This document shows, in pieces, positions 41,842 through 50,548 of a stretch of DNA of 64,000 bases. The notes beneath the pieces were generated by a model. The model did not search any database, had not been told where the DNA came from, and saw nothing but the letters and a program-made list of their open reading frames with translations. The position numbers and the translations under genes are program-made. Numbering within the stretch: the stretch's first letter is position 1; the number at the start of each line of letters is the position of its first letter. Origin of the DNA: Streptomyces musisoli (GTDB lineage Bacteria > Actinomycetota > Actinomycetes > Streptomycetales > Streptomycetaceae); contig NZ_JAERRH010000020.1 of assembly GCF_016741855.1 (NCBI RefSeq), positions 49,027-113,026 on the forward strand, in the 5' to 3' direction.

Positions 41842-42150
41842 TCAGGTGCGGAGAAGGCGGCCGATCGCCTTCGTCGCCTCGTCCACCTTCGCGTCGATCT
41901 CGTCACCGCCCTTGAGGGCCGCGTCCGCGACGCAGTGCCGCAGGTGCTCCTCCAGCAGCTGGAGCGCGAAGGACTGGAGGGCCTTGGTCGAGGCGGAGAC
42001 CTGGGTGAGTATGTCGATGCAGTAGGTGTCCTCTTCCACCATCCGCTGGAGGCCACGGATCTGCCCCTCGATCCGGCGCAGCCGCTTGAGGTGCTCGTCC
42101 TTCTGCTTGTGGTAGCCGTGCGTGGCGCCGGCCTCGGTCGTCGTCGTCAT
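41842..42150 (-). CDS. csoR: CsoR-family copper-sensing repressor
   Basis: 102 residues, all helical. The DUF156 core (KRLRRIEGQIRGLQRMVEED) carries the copper ligands Cys (DTYCIDIL) and the His-x3-Cys pair (EHLRHC), matching the Cys-His-Cys triad of CsoR. It therefore probably responds to Cu(I) rather than to persulfide or formaldehyde like other DUF156 proteins. The start was taken at MTTTTEAGATHGYH. An inverted repeat typical of CsoR sites lies upstream, implying autoregulation. The copper efflux genes are not in this window. Confidence 0.88.
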   Translation of the reverse strand: MTTTTEAGATHGYHKQKDEHLKRLRRIEGQIRGLQRMVEEDTYCIDILTQVSASTKALQSFALQLLEEHLRHCVADAALKGGDEIDAKVDEATKAIGRLLRT

Positions 42151-42193
42151 CGCGGGCCTCCGTCTCGGGACAAGCTGCGGACAAAAGGGATGC

Positions 42194-42210
42194 ATACCCC
42201 TACTGGGTAT
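42194..42210. promoter_or_regulatory. CsoR-box-like inverted repeat
   Basis: ATACCC-CTACT-GGGTAT, 6-bp arms with a 5-bp spacer, 44 bp upstream of the csoR start. It resembles the known G/C-tract CsoR operators. Confidence 0.65.
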
Positions 42211-42365
42211 ATGGTAACGAACTTTGCGGGGTAGGGGGCCCTTGGTACGCCCCCGTGCTGATCACTCTGCCCCATGGGCGACACTGGGATGCGGCCCGAT
42301 AGCCGTGGCCGGATGATGCGCCTAGCATCAGCCTGACCGAAACCGAAGCACCCCGAGGACCCCAC

Positions 42366-42986
42366 GTGCGCTTTCGTCTGACCCCCAGGGAGACGAGCTT
42401 CTACGACATGTTCGCCGCGTCCGCGGACAACATCGTCACCGGCTCGAAACTCCTGATGGAACTGCTCGGGGCGGACGCGTCTGCCCGGGCCGAGATCGCA
42501 GAGCGTATGCGGGCCGCGGAACACGCGGGTGACGACGCCACGCACGCGATCTTCCACCAGCTGAACTCCTCGTTCATCACGCCGTTCGACCGCGAGGACA
42601 TCTACGCCCTCGCCGGTTCCCTGGACGACATCATGGACTTCATGGAGGAAGCCGTCGACCTGGTCGTCCTCTACAACGTCGAGGAACTCCCCAAGGGCGT
42701 CGAGCAGCAGATCGAGGTCCTGGCGCGGGCGGCCGAGCTGACGGCGGAGGCCATGCCGAACCTCCGCACGATGGACAACCTCACCGAGTACTGGATCGAG
42801 GTCAACCGGCTGGAGAACCAGGCCGACCAGATCCACCGCAAGCTGCTCGCCCACCTCTTCAACGGCAAGTACGACGCGATCGAGGTGCTGAAGCTCAAGC
42901 AGATCGTGGACGTCCTGGAAGAGGCGGCGGACGCGTTCGAGCACGTGGCGAACACGGTGGAGACCATCGCCGTCAAGGAGTCCTGA
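42366..42986 (+). CDS. PhoU-like (DUF47) accessory protein of Pit transporter
   Basis: 206 residues, all-helical DUF47 protein (FYDMFAASADNIVTGSKLLM, FDREDIYALAGSLDDIMDFM) with the E/D-rich metal-binding motifs of PhoU-like folds. DUF47 genes are paired with low-affinity phosphate transporters and modulate them. The GTG start has GAGGA six bases upstream; a -10-like TAGCAT lies at 42323. It ends 7 bp before the pit gene, so the two form an operon. Confidence 0.88.
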   Translation: MRFRLTPRETSFYDMFAASADNIVTGSKLLMELLGADASARAEIAERMRAAEHAGDDATHAIFHQLNSSFITPFDREDIYALAGSLDDIMDFMEEAVDLVVLYNVEELPKGVEQQIEVLARAAELTAEAMPNLRTMDNLTEYWIEVNRLENQADQIHRKLLAHLFNGKYDAIEVLKLKQIVDVLEEAADAFEHVANTVETIAVKES

Positions 42987-42993
42987 GGCGTCG

Positions 42994-43992
42994 ATGGACA
43001 CCTTCGCCCTGATCGCGACCGTCGCGGTCGCGCTCTTCTTCACGTACACGAACGGCTTCCACGACTCCGCGAACGCGATCGCGACGTCGGTGTCGACGCG
43101 GGCGCTGACCCCGCGGGCGGCCCTCGCCATGGCCGCCGTCATGAACCTCGCCGGCGCCTTCCTGGGCTCCGGCGTCGCCAAGACCGTCAGCGAGGGCCTG
43201 ATCGAGACGCCCAAGGGCTCCACGGGGATGGGCATCCTCTTCGCGGCCCTGGTCGGCGCCATCGTCTGGAACCTGATCACCTGGTACTTCGGCCTGCCGT
43301 CCTCGTCCTCCCACGCCCTGTTCGGCGGCCTGGTGGGCGCGGCCCTCGCGGGCGGCACGGAGGTCCTGTGGAACGGCGTCGTCGACAAGGTCATCATCCC
43401 GATGTTCCTGTCGCCGGTCGTCGGCCTGATCATCGGCTACCTGGTCATGACCGCGATCATGTGGCTGTTCCGCCGCTCCAACCCGCACAAGGCCAAGCGC
43501 GGCTTCCGTATCGCCCAGACCGTCTCGGCCGCGGGCATGGCGCTCGGCCACGGTCTCCAGGACGCCCAGAAGACGATGGGTGTCGTGGTGATGGCGCTGG
43601 TGATTTCCGGCCACGAGACGTACGGCGACCCGATCCCGGTGTGGGTGAAGATCGTCTGCGCGGTCATGCTGTCGCTGGGCACGTACGCGGGTGGCTGGCG
43701 CATCATGCGGACCCTCGGCCGCAAGATCATCGAACTCGATCCACCGCAGGGTTTCGCGGCGGAGACGACCGGCGCGGCGATCATGTTCACCACGGCGTTC
43801 ATCTTCAAGGCACCGATCTCGACGACCCACGTCATCACCTCGGCGATCATGGGCGTCGGCGCGACGAAGCGCGTCAACGCCGTCCGCTGGGGCGTGGCCA
43901 AGAACATCGTCCTGGGCTGGTTCATCACGATGCCGGCAGCCGCGCTGGTCGCCGCGCTGGCCTTCGGGGTGATCAAATTGGTCGCCCTCTGA
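42994..43992 (+). CDS. pit: Low-affinity inorganic phosphate transporter (Pit family)
   Basis: 332 residues with about ten transmembrane helices and the two Pit/PiT signature repeats: TNGFHDSANAIATSV near the N-terminus and SAAGMALGHGLQDAQKTMG in the middle, plus TTHVITSAIMGVGATKR. It moves metal-phosphate with protons. Downstream of the PhoU-like gene, and ended by the hairpin at 44013-44046. Confidence 0.92.
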   Translation: MDTFALIATVAVALFFTYTNGFHDSANAIATSVSTRALTPRAALAMAAVMNLAGAFLGSGVAKTVSEGLIETPKGSTGMGILFAALVGAIVWNLITWYFGLPSSSSHALFGGLVGAALAGGTEVLWNGVVDKVIIPMFLSPVVGLIIGYLVMTAIMWLFRRSNPHKAKRGFRIAQTVSAAGMALGHGLQDAQKTMGVVVMALVISGHETYGDPIPVWVKIVCAVMLSLGTYAGGWRIMRTLGRKIIELDPPQGFAAETTGAAIMFTTAFIFKAPISTTHVITSAIMGVGATKRVNAVRWGVAKNIVLGWFITMPAAALVAALAFGVIKLVAL

Positions 43993-44012
43993 CCCCCCTT
44001 CACGCCCCCTCT

Positions 44013-44046
44013 CGTCCACCCTCCCGGCCGACCGGGAGGGTGGACG
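44013..44046 (+). terminator. Terminator after pit
   Basis: A perfect 15-bp stem (CGTCCACCCTCCCGG and its complement) with loop CCGA, 20 bp after the pit stop. Confidence 0.82.
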
Positions 44047-44191
44047 TGCATCCAGCCCCCTTCCCCGCGCCCCCACCCCCGCGAAACCCTGAGCCCCCGC
44101 CCCGGGGGGATCCCGCGTCCGGACGGGCCGGGTCATCGCCCCCTGCCCCGCCTCCCGGGGAGCGGGGAACCGCGCCGGAGGTGAACGCGAC

Positions 44192-44226
44192 GGGCCCGCC
44201 CCCGGGAGCCAGGGGCGGGCCCTTTT
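44192..44226 (+). terminator. Second hairpin with T-run between pit and pstB
   Basis: An 11-bp stem (GGGCCCGCCCC and its complement) with a 9-base loop, followed by TTTT. Oriented as a + strand terminator, it may protect the convergent pst operon from read-through. The roughly 310 bp between pit and pstB hold no gene. Confidence 0.7.
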
Positions 44227-44305
44227 GCATCCTCGCGGTGGCACCGCCATGCAGCACCGCGAGGGGTCCGAAACCGCCCCGGCCCAGCCGGAACGGCAGC
44301 GTCCG

Positions 44306-45082
44306 TCAGCCGAAGCGGCCGGAGATGTAGTCCTCCGTGGCCTGGACGGACGGGTTCGAGAAGATCCGCTCGGTGTCGTCGATCTCGATCAGGCGCCCCG
44401 GCTGGCCCACCGCGGCCAGGTTGAAGAACGCCGTACGGTCCGACACACGCGCCGCCTGCTGCATGTTGTGCGTCACGATGACGATCGTGAACCGCTCCTT
44501 CAGCTCACCGATCAGGTCCTCGATGGCGAGCGTGGAGATCGGGTCCAGGGCCGAGCACGGCTCGTCCATGAGCAGGACCTTCGGCTCGACCGCGATCGCC
44601 CGGGCTATGCACAGACGCTGCTGCTGACCACCCGAGAGGCCGGAGCCCGGCTTGTTCAGACGGTCCTTGACCTCGTTCCAGAGGTTCGCGCCCTTGAGCG
44701 ACTTCTCGACGATGTCGCTCAGCTCGCCCTTGCGGTAGTTGCCGTTCAGCCGCAGGCCCGCCGCCACGTTGTCGAAGATCGACATCGTGGGGAACGGGTT
44801 CGGGCGCTGGAAGACCATGCCCACCTCGCGGCGGACGGACACCGGGTCGACACCGGTGCCGTAGAGGTCCTCGTCGTCCAGCATCACCTTGCCCTCGACG
44901 CGGCCGCCGGGGGTGACCTCGTGCATACGGTTCAACGTGCGCAGGAACGTCGACTTGCCGCAGCCGGAGGGGCCGATGAACGCCGTCACCGAGCGCGGCT
45001 CGACGGTCATCGAGATGTCTTCGATCGCCTTGTGGGAGCCGTAGTAGGCGGTGAGTCCGCTTACGTCGATTCGCTTGGCCAT
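44306..45082 (-). CDS. pstB: Phosphate ABC transporter ATPase
   Basis: 258 residues with Walker A GPSGCGKST (about residues 37-45), Q-loop MVFQRPNPFP, signature LSGGQQQRLC, Walker B LLMDEPCSALDP and H-loop VTHNMQQ. The sequence is typical of PstB. Last gene of pstSCAB, separated from pstA by 74 bp. Confidence 0.95.
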   Translation of the reverse strand: MAKRIDVSGLTAYYGSHKAIEDISMTVEPRSVTAFIGPSGCGKSTFLRTLNRMHEVTPGGRVEGKVMLDDEDLYGTGVDPVSVRREVGMVFQRPNPFPTMSIFDNVAAGLRLNGNYRKGELSDIVEKSLKGANLWNEVKDRLNKPGSGLSGGQQQRLCIARAIAVEPKVLLMDEPCSALDPISTLAIEDLIGELKERFTIVIVTHNMQQAARVSDRTAFFNLAAVGQPGRLIEIDDTERIFSNPSVQATEDYISGRFG

Positions 45083-45156
45083 GTCTACTTCACTTCCAGA
45101 AAATCAAGCTCGGTCGCTGAGGGGGCCGCCGCGCGGCCATAGCCGCTGATCGATGC

Positions 45157-46218
45157 TCAGCGACCGGTCTTGGGGGCCTTCCAGCGGGCGATCCCGCGAG
45201 CCACCAGGTTGAGGATCATCACGAAGGCGATCAGCGTGAGCGACGCCGCCCACGCGCGGTCGTACGCCGCACCCGAGCCCGCGCTGTTGGCGAACTGCTG
45301 GTAGATGTACAGCGGCAGCGAGGCCTGCGCGCCCTCGAAGGGGTTGTTGTTGATGAACGGGTTGCCGAACACCAGCAGCAGCACCGGCGCGGTCTCACCG
45401 GCGATACGCGCGACCGCCAGCATGATGCCGGTGGTGATACCGCCGATCGAGGTAGGCAGGACCACCTTCAGGATGGTCCGCCACTTCGGCACACCGAGTG
45501 CCAGGGAGGCCTCGCGCAGCTCGTTCGGGACGAGCTTGAGCATCTCCTCGGTGGAGCGGACGACCACCGGCATCATCAGGATGGCCAGGGCCAGCGACCC
45601 AGCGAAGCCGAACGGCTGCATCTCGAAGATGAGCATCAGGCTGAGGATGAACAGACCCGCGACGATCGACGGGATGCCCGTCATCACGTCGACGAAGAAC
45701 GTGACGGCCTTGGCGAGCCGGCCGCGGCCGTACTCGACCAGGTAGATCGCGGTGAGCACGCCGATCGGGGCGCCGATGAGGGTGGCGAGGCCGACCTGCT
45801 CCAGGCTGCCGATGATGGCGTGGTAGATGCCGCCACCGGGCTCGGTGTCGGCGACGATGCCCATCGAGTGGGTCAGGAAGTGGATGTCGAGGACCTTCAC
45901 GCCGCGCGCGACGGTCACCCAGATCAGGGAGACCAGCGGGATCACGGCGAGCAGGAAGGCGACCCAGACGAGGCTGGTCGCGACGCGGTCCTTGGCCTGG
46001 CGGCGGCCCTCGACGCGGGCGGCGATGCCGTACGTGCCCAGGACGAACAGGAGGGCGGCGATCAGAGCCCACTGGATCTTGCTGTCCAGGCCGGCGGCCG
46101 CGCTGATGCCGAGGCCCAGGGCGACGGAACCCGCGGCGATCGCCCACGGCGTCCACTTGGGCAGGCTGGCGGCGCGCAGGGTGCTGGGGCGCTTGTCGGT
46201 GACGACTGCGGTGCTCAT
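45157..46218 (-). CDS. pstA: Phosphate ABC transporter permease PstA
   Basis: 353 residues with an N-terminal extension containing two extra helices, then the conserved permease core (EQVGLATLIGAPIGVLTAIY, PSIVAGLFILSL, ELREASLALGVPKWRTILKV as the coupling loop, and ARIAGETAPVLLLVF). Its start overlaps the pstC stop by ATGA. Confidence 0.94.
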   Translation of the reverse strand: MSTAVVTDKRPSTLRAASLPKWTPWAIAAGSVALGLGISAAAGLDSKIQWALIAALLFVLGTYGIAARVEGRRQAKDRVATSLVWVAFLLAVIPLVSLIWVTVARGVKVLDIHFLTHSMGIVADTEPGGGIYHAIIGSLEQVGLATLIGAPIGVLTAIYLVEYGRGRLAKAVTFFVDVMTGIPSIVAGLFILSLMLIFEMQPFGFAGSLALAILMMPVVVRSTEEMLKLVPNELREASLALGVPKWRTILKVVLPTSIGGITTGIMLAVARIAGETAPVLLLVFGNPFINNNPFEGAQASLPLYIYQQFANSAGSGAAYDRAWAASLTLIAFVMILNLVARGIARWKAPKTGR

Positions 46219-47213
46219 GCGTTGGCCCCCGAGTACTCCGCGCGACGGGCGATGATCAGCCGGGCCGCGCCGTTGACCACCAGGGTGATGACGAACAGGA
46301 CGAGACCGGAGGCGATGAGCGCGTCACGTCCGAACTCGTCCGCCTCGCTGAACTTGCTGGCGATGTTCTGGGCGAAGGTGCCGCCGCCGGGGTTGAGCAG
46401 GCTGGCCTGGATGTCGAAGGACGGGGAGAGGACGGTGGCCACGGCCATCGTCTCGCCGAGCGCGCGGCCGAGGCCGAGCATGGAGGCGGAGATCACGCCG
46501 GAGCGGCCGAACGGCAGCACGGACATGCGGATGACCTCCCAGCGCGTGGCGCCGAGGGCCAGGGCCGCCTCCTCGTGCATCTGCGGGACCTGGCGGAAGA
46601 CCTCGCGGCTCACGTTGGTGATGATCGGCAGGATCATGATCGCGAGCAGGATGCCGACGGTCAGCATCGAGCGAGGCGCGCCCTCCTCCCAGGAGAAGAG
46701 CCCGGTCCAGCCGAAGAAGTCGTTGAGCCAGCCGAAGAGGCCGTTCATGTGCGGCACGAGGACGAGCGCGCCCCAGAGGCCGTACACGATGGACGGCACG
46801 GCGGCGAGCAGGTCGATCACGTAGGCGACCGGGCCGGACATGCGGCGCGGTGCGTAGTGCGTGATGAACAGCGCGATCGCGACCGCGACCGGGACCGCGA
46901 TGGCCATGGCGACGACCGAGGAGACGATCGTGCCGAAGGCCAGCACCGCGATGCCGAAGGTCGGCGGCTGGACGTTGGTGTTCCACTCGAAGGTGGTCAG
47001 GAAGTTGCCGTGGTCCTTGCCGATGGCGATGGCTGCGCGGTAGGTGAGGAAGCCCGCGATCGCGGCCATGATCACCAGCAGCAGGATGCCCGAGCCGCGG
47101 GACAGGCCGAGGAAGATGCGGTCACCGGGGCGGGTCGCGCCGCGGGCGTCGCGCTTCCGCTCGGCCACCTTGTGCTGGGGAGGAGGAGCGTCTGTTGTCG
47201 TCGATATGTCCAT
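46215..47213 (-). CDS. pstC: Phosphate ABC transporter permease PstC
   Basis: 332 residues starting MDISTTTDAPPP; the in-frame extension upstream is not protein-like. Transmembrane core with PSIVYGLWGALVLVPHM, coupling loop EEAALALGATRWEVIRMSVL, and LGRALGETMAVATVL. It pairs with PstA to form the high-affinity phosphate channel. Confidence 0.94.
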   Translation of the reverse strand: MDISTTTDAPPPQHKVAERKRDARGATRPGDRIFLGLSRGSGILLLVIMAAIAGFLTYRAAIAIGKDHGNFLTTFEWNTNVQPPTFGIAVLAFGTIVSSVVAMAIAVPVAVAIALFITHYAPRRMSGPVAYVIDLLAAVPSIVYGLWGALVLVPHMNGLFGWLNDFFGWTGLFSWEEGAPRSMLTVGILLAIMILPIITNVSREVFRQVPQMHEEAALALGATRWEVIRMSVLPFGRSGVISASMLGLGRALGETMAVATVLSPSFDIQASLLNPGGGTFAQNIASKFSEADEFGRDALIASGLVLFVITLVVNGAARLIIARRAEYSGANA

Positions 47214-47282
47214 CGGGATCTCCGGTCTGCGGAGCCGTACACCCGTGAGGGGGTCCGGCTCGTGGCGGCGGTGCACCGGACG

Positions 47283-47317
47283 GTGCGGCCCGGTGTCGTG
47301 GAGAAACCGGGCCGCAC
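47283..47317 (-). promoter_or_regulatory. Intercistronic hairpin between pstS and pstC
   Basis: A perfect 12-bp stem (GTGCGGCCCGGT and its complement) with an 11-base loop, 12 bp after the pstS stop in the 116-bp pstS-pstC gap. With no T-run after it, it looks like a partial terminator or a 3' stabiliser that gives more pstS than pstCAB message. Confidence 0.7.
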
Positions 47318-47329
47318 TTACGGATCAGG

Positions 47330-48460
47330 TCAGCTCAGGCCGTCGATGGTCGTGCGGACCTTGGCGATGATCTCGTCGGGCACGGGCGCGTAGCCGATGC
47401 TCGGGAGGATCTTCTGGCCGTCCTCGCTGGCGATGTAGCGCAGGAAGGCCTTGGTGGCGGGCAGGGTGTCCGCCTTGTTGCCCTTGTCGCAGACGATCTC
47501 GTAGGTGACCAGGGTGATCGGGTAGGCGCCCTCGGCCTTGGTCTTGTAGTCCAGCTTCAGGGACAGGTCCTTGCCGGTGCCGACGACCTTCGCGGCGGCG
47601 ATGTCGGCGGTGGCGCTCTCGGAGCTGGGGGCGACCGGCTTGCTGGCACCGGTGTCGATGGACACGGCCTTGATGCCGTCCTTGACGTAGGACAGCTCGA
47701 AGTAGCCGATGGCGCCGGACGTCTGCTTCACCTGCTGGGCCACACCCGCGGACTGCGGAGCGGACTGGCCGCCCTTGGCCTGCCAGGCCTTGCCGCCCTC
47801 GTACTTCCAGTTGTCCGGGGTGGTGGCGATCAGGTACTTGGTGAAGTTGTCCGTGGTGCCGGACTCGTCCGAGCGGTGGAAGGCCTGGATCTTCAGGTCG
47901 GGAAGCTTCACGCCCTTGTTCAGCGCGGCGATCGCCGGGTCGTTCCACTTGGTGATCTTGCTGTCGAAGATCTTGGCGACCGTCGGGGCGTCCAGGACCA
48001 GGTTGTCGACACCCGGGACGTTGTAACCGATGGCGATCGGGCCGCCGACCATGGGCAGGTCGATGCCCTGGCCGCCCTTGCAGATCTTCTTGGAGGTGGC
48101 GACCTCTTCGGGCTTCAGCGCCGAGTCGGAACCGGCGAAGGCGACCTGGCCCTGCGTGAACGCGGTGACACCGGCGCCGGAGCCGCCACCCTTGTAGTTG
48201 ATCTGCACCTTGCAGGCCTGGGAGAACTGCTTGACCCAGGCGTCGATCGCGTTCTTCTGCGCGGAGGAGCCGTCTGCGAGCAGCTGACCCTTGGCGTCGT
48301 CACACTTGATCGAGCCGGCGGCGGCCGTGGACGGGTTGCCCGAGGCCGTGCCGCCGTCGCCGTTGTCGTCGGAGCCGCACGCCGTCAGGGCCAGGGCGCC
48401 GGAGACGGCGACAGCACCGAGGGAGAGGGCGCGCAGCCGGTTCTTGCGCTGAAGCTTCAC
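47330..48460 (-). CDS. pstS: Phosphate-binding lipoprotein PstS
   Basis: 376 residues. A lipoprotein signal (VKLQRKNRLRALSLGAVA, lipobox LTAC) is followed by the phosphate-binding fold with DGSSAQ, GSGAGVTAFTQGQVAFAGSD and HRSDESGTTDNFTKYL, whose Ser/Thr/Asp residues hold phosphate. The GTG start has AAGGA upstream. PHO-box repeats lie about 108-150 bp upstream, so PhoP control is expected. High-affinity phosphate capture outside the membrane. Confidence 0.94.
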   Translation of the reverse strand: MKLQRKNRLRALSLGAVAVSGALALTACGSDDNGDGGTASGNPSTAAAGSIKCDDAKGQLLADGSSAQKNAIDAWVKQFSQACKVQINYKGGGSGAGVTAFTQGQVAFAGSDSALKPEEVATSKKICKGGQGIDLPMVGGPIAIGYNVPGVDNLVLDAPTVAKIFDSKITKWNDPAIAALNKGVKLPDLKIQAFHRSDESGTTDNFTKYLIATTPDNWKYEGGKAWQAKGGQSAPQSAGVAQQVKQTSGAIGYFELSYVKDGIKAVSIDTGASKPVAPSSESATADIAAAKVVGTGKDLSLKLDYKTKAEGAYPITLVTYEIVCDKGNKADTLPATKAFLRYIASEDGQKILPSIGYAPVPDEIIAKVRTTIDGLS

Positions 48461-48567
48461 TTTCAGGGGTTCCTTCCAGGAGCCGCCGCTGTCGGCGGCG
48501 CGCGAGGGTTGGTGCGAGAGCGTGTCTGCGACCGCACTCAGCACCGGGTAAGGCCGAAATTAGGCAG

Positions 48568-48611
48568 AACAGGTGAAGCCGCCGATGGCCAGAAGTAAAC
48601 GGAGGGTGAAC
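48568..48611 (-). promoter_or_regulatory. PHO box direct repeats upstream of pstS
   Basis: Read on the minus strand, four consecutive 11-bp units: GTTCACCCTCC, GTTTACTTCTG, a degenerate GCCATCGGCGG, and CTTCACCTGTT. Units 1, 2 and 4 fit the PhoP direct-repeat consensus (GTTCACC core). Confidence 0.8.
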
Positions 48612-48801
48612 CCCTGCCGTCGGCCTGGTTAGGTCACGGAATGCTTACGGGGAGGGCACACGCAGGTTCCGACGACGGGGTCTCCATGGCCTCCATCAGC
48701 CCCCTCCACGCGGGCGGATCCGGCGTTCATCACCCGATCGGGGGAACCCCGCGGTGCGGGCCGTCGTCTCGTTCCAGGAGAGCCGAGGAAAGGCGACGGA
48801 C

Positions 48802-50367
48802 ATGGAACGGCGTACGTTCATCTCGGGCGGCGCGGCCGCCCTGGCGACGACCGCACTGGCCGCGTGCAGTGCGGGCGGGGACTCCTCCGCGACGGCGCAC
48901 ACCGGTACGCCGTCGCGTTCATCCTCTCTTGCCAACCTGAAGACCACCAGCGCAGGCGCCGCCGCGAACTGGGCGGCCCTCGCCCGTGACCTGGACGGCA
49001 CCCTGGTGCGGCCCGGCGACGCCTCCTGGAAGACGGCCCACCAGCTGTACAACACCCGCTTCGACGGCCTGAAGCCGGCCGCCGTGGCCTACGTCCAGCA
49101 CGCCGCCGACATCCGTACGACCCTGGCGTACGCGCACGCGCACCGCATCAAGGTGTCGATACGCAACGGCGGCCACTCCTACGCGGGCTACTCCTCCGGC
49201 AACGACCGGCTGATCGTCGACGTGTCCAGGCTGAACCGGATCCGGGTCGGTGGCGGCCAGGCCGTCGTCGGCGCCGGCGCCAAGCTGATCGACGTCTACC
49301 GCGGGCTGGCCGCGAAGGGCGTGACGATACCCGCGGGCTCCTGCCCCACCGTCGGCGTCTCCGGGCTGGTGCTCGGCGGCGGCCACGGCGTCGCCTCCCG
49401 CGCCTACGGCCTGACCTGCGACAGCCTCACCCAGGCCACCCTGATCACGGCGGACGGCACCCAGGTCACCGCGGACGCCACGCACCACTCCGACCTCTTC
49501 TGGGCGCTGCGCGGCGCCGGCAACGGCAACTTCGGCGTCGTCACCGAGCTGCACTTCAAGACCCACACCGCACCGCAGGCCGTGACCGCCTACATGACGT
49601 GGCCCTGGTCCAAGGCCGCCAAGGTGCTCAAGGCCTGGCAGGACTGGGGCCCGAACCAGCCCGACGAGATCTGGTCCTCCCTGCACCTGTCCTGCTCCCC
49701 CGGCCGCACCCCGAGCATCTCCGTGTCCTGCTTCTCCCTCGGCACCTACGGCGAGTTGCAGAACGCCGTGGACCGCCTGGCCCACATGGCCGGCGCGAAC
49801 GCCGCCTCCGTCTCGCTGCGCCGCCGTGGTTACGAGGAGGCGATGGAGATCTACGCCGGCTGCTCCTCCTTCTCCACCGACGCCCAGTGCCATCTGCCCG
49901 GCTCCACCCCGGGCCGCTCACCGCAGGGCGAGCTGGGCCGCGAGACGTACGCGGCCCGCTCCGACTTCTTCGACCGTTCGCTGTCCGCGGCCGGCATCCA
50001 GACCGTCCTGAAGCAGATCGCGGCGGTGCGCGGCGGCGGGGGCAGCATCGCGTTCACCGCGCTCGGCGGCGCGGTCAACCGGGTCTCCCCGACCGCGACC
50101 GCGTTCGTGCACCGCCGCTCCCGGATGCTGACCCAGTACATCGCCTCCTGGGGCGCGGGCGGCTCCGGCGGCACCGCCCAGTCCTGGCTGACCACGGCCC
50201 ACGACGCGATGAGGCCGTACGCCTCCGGGGCCGCCTACCAGAACTACACCGACCCGACGCTGAAGGACTGGAAGAAGGCGTACTACGGGGACGCGGCGGC
50301 CCGGCTGGCCAAGGTGAAGAAGAGTTACGACCCACAGCGCTTCTTCTCCAGCGCGCAGGGGCTGTAG
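48802..50367 (+). CDS. Exported FAD-linked oxidoreductase (BBE family)
   Basis: 521 residues. The N-terminus MERRTFISGGAAALATTALA with AACS combines a Tat-like twin Arg and a lipobox Cys, so it is probably an exported lipoprotein. The FAD-binding PCMH domain contains RNGGHSYAGYSS (His expected to bind FAD covalently) and GSCPTVGVSGLVLGGGHG, with Cys at the position used for second covalent attachment in bicovalent BBE enzymes. The C-terminal BBE motif appears as YQNYTDP and YYGDAAARLAKVKKSYDPQ. Substrates of the family are sugars, oligosaccharides or alkaloid-like compounds; which one applies is unknown. Confidence 0.88.
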   Translation: MERRTFISGGAAALATTALAACSAGGDSSATAHTGTPSRSSSLANLKTTSAGAAANWAALARDLDGTLVRPGDASWKTAHQLYNTRFDGLKPAAVAYVQHAADIRTTLAYAHAHRIKVSIRNGGHSYAGYSSGNDRLIVDVSRLNRIRVGGGQAVVGAGAKLIDVYRGLAAKGVTIPAGSCPTVGVSGLVLGGGHGVASRAYGLTCDSLTQATLITADGTQVTADATHHSDLFWALRGAGNGNFGVVTELHFKTHTAPQAVTAYMTWPWSKAAKVLKAWQDWGPNQPDEIWSSLHLSCSPGRTPSISVSCFSLGTYGELQNAVDRLAHMAGANAASVSLRRRGYEEAMEIYAGCSSFSTDAQCHLPGSTPGRSPQGELGRETYAARSDFFDRSLSAAGIQTVLKQIAAVRGGGGSIAFTALGGAVNRVSPTATAFVHRRSRMLTQYIASWGAGGSGGTAQSWLTTAHDAMRPYASGAAYQNYTDPTLKDWKKAYYGDAAARLAKVKKSYDPQRFFSSAQGL

Positions 50368-50548
50368 GCGGCACGCGGGGGCAGTAGGCGGCGCGCAGCG
50401 ACTGCCGGCGGCACGCAGGAGCTGCGGCGACGGGACACGGTCCGCGGGGGGGCGGGGCTGTCGGCAGTGGTGGAGCACGCCGGCCACGGCGGCCTCGGGG
50501 GCGAGGCCCACCGTGGCGGAGGACTCGCTCATGCGGCGGAGCGTGCGG
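50368..50548. other. Intergenic region with imperfect ~20-bp repeats
   Basis: About 180 bp between convergent genes, with three degenerate units around GGCGGCACGC (50370-50420). No gene or clear terminator seen. Confidence 0.4.
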
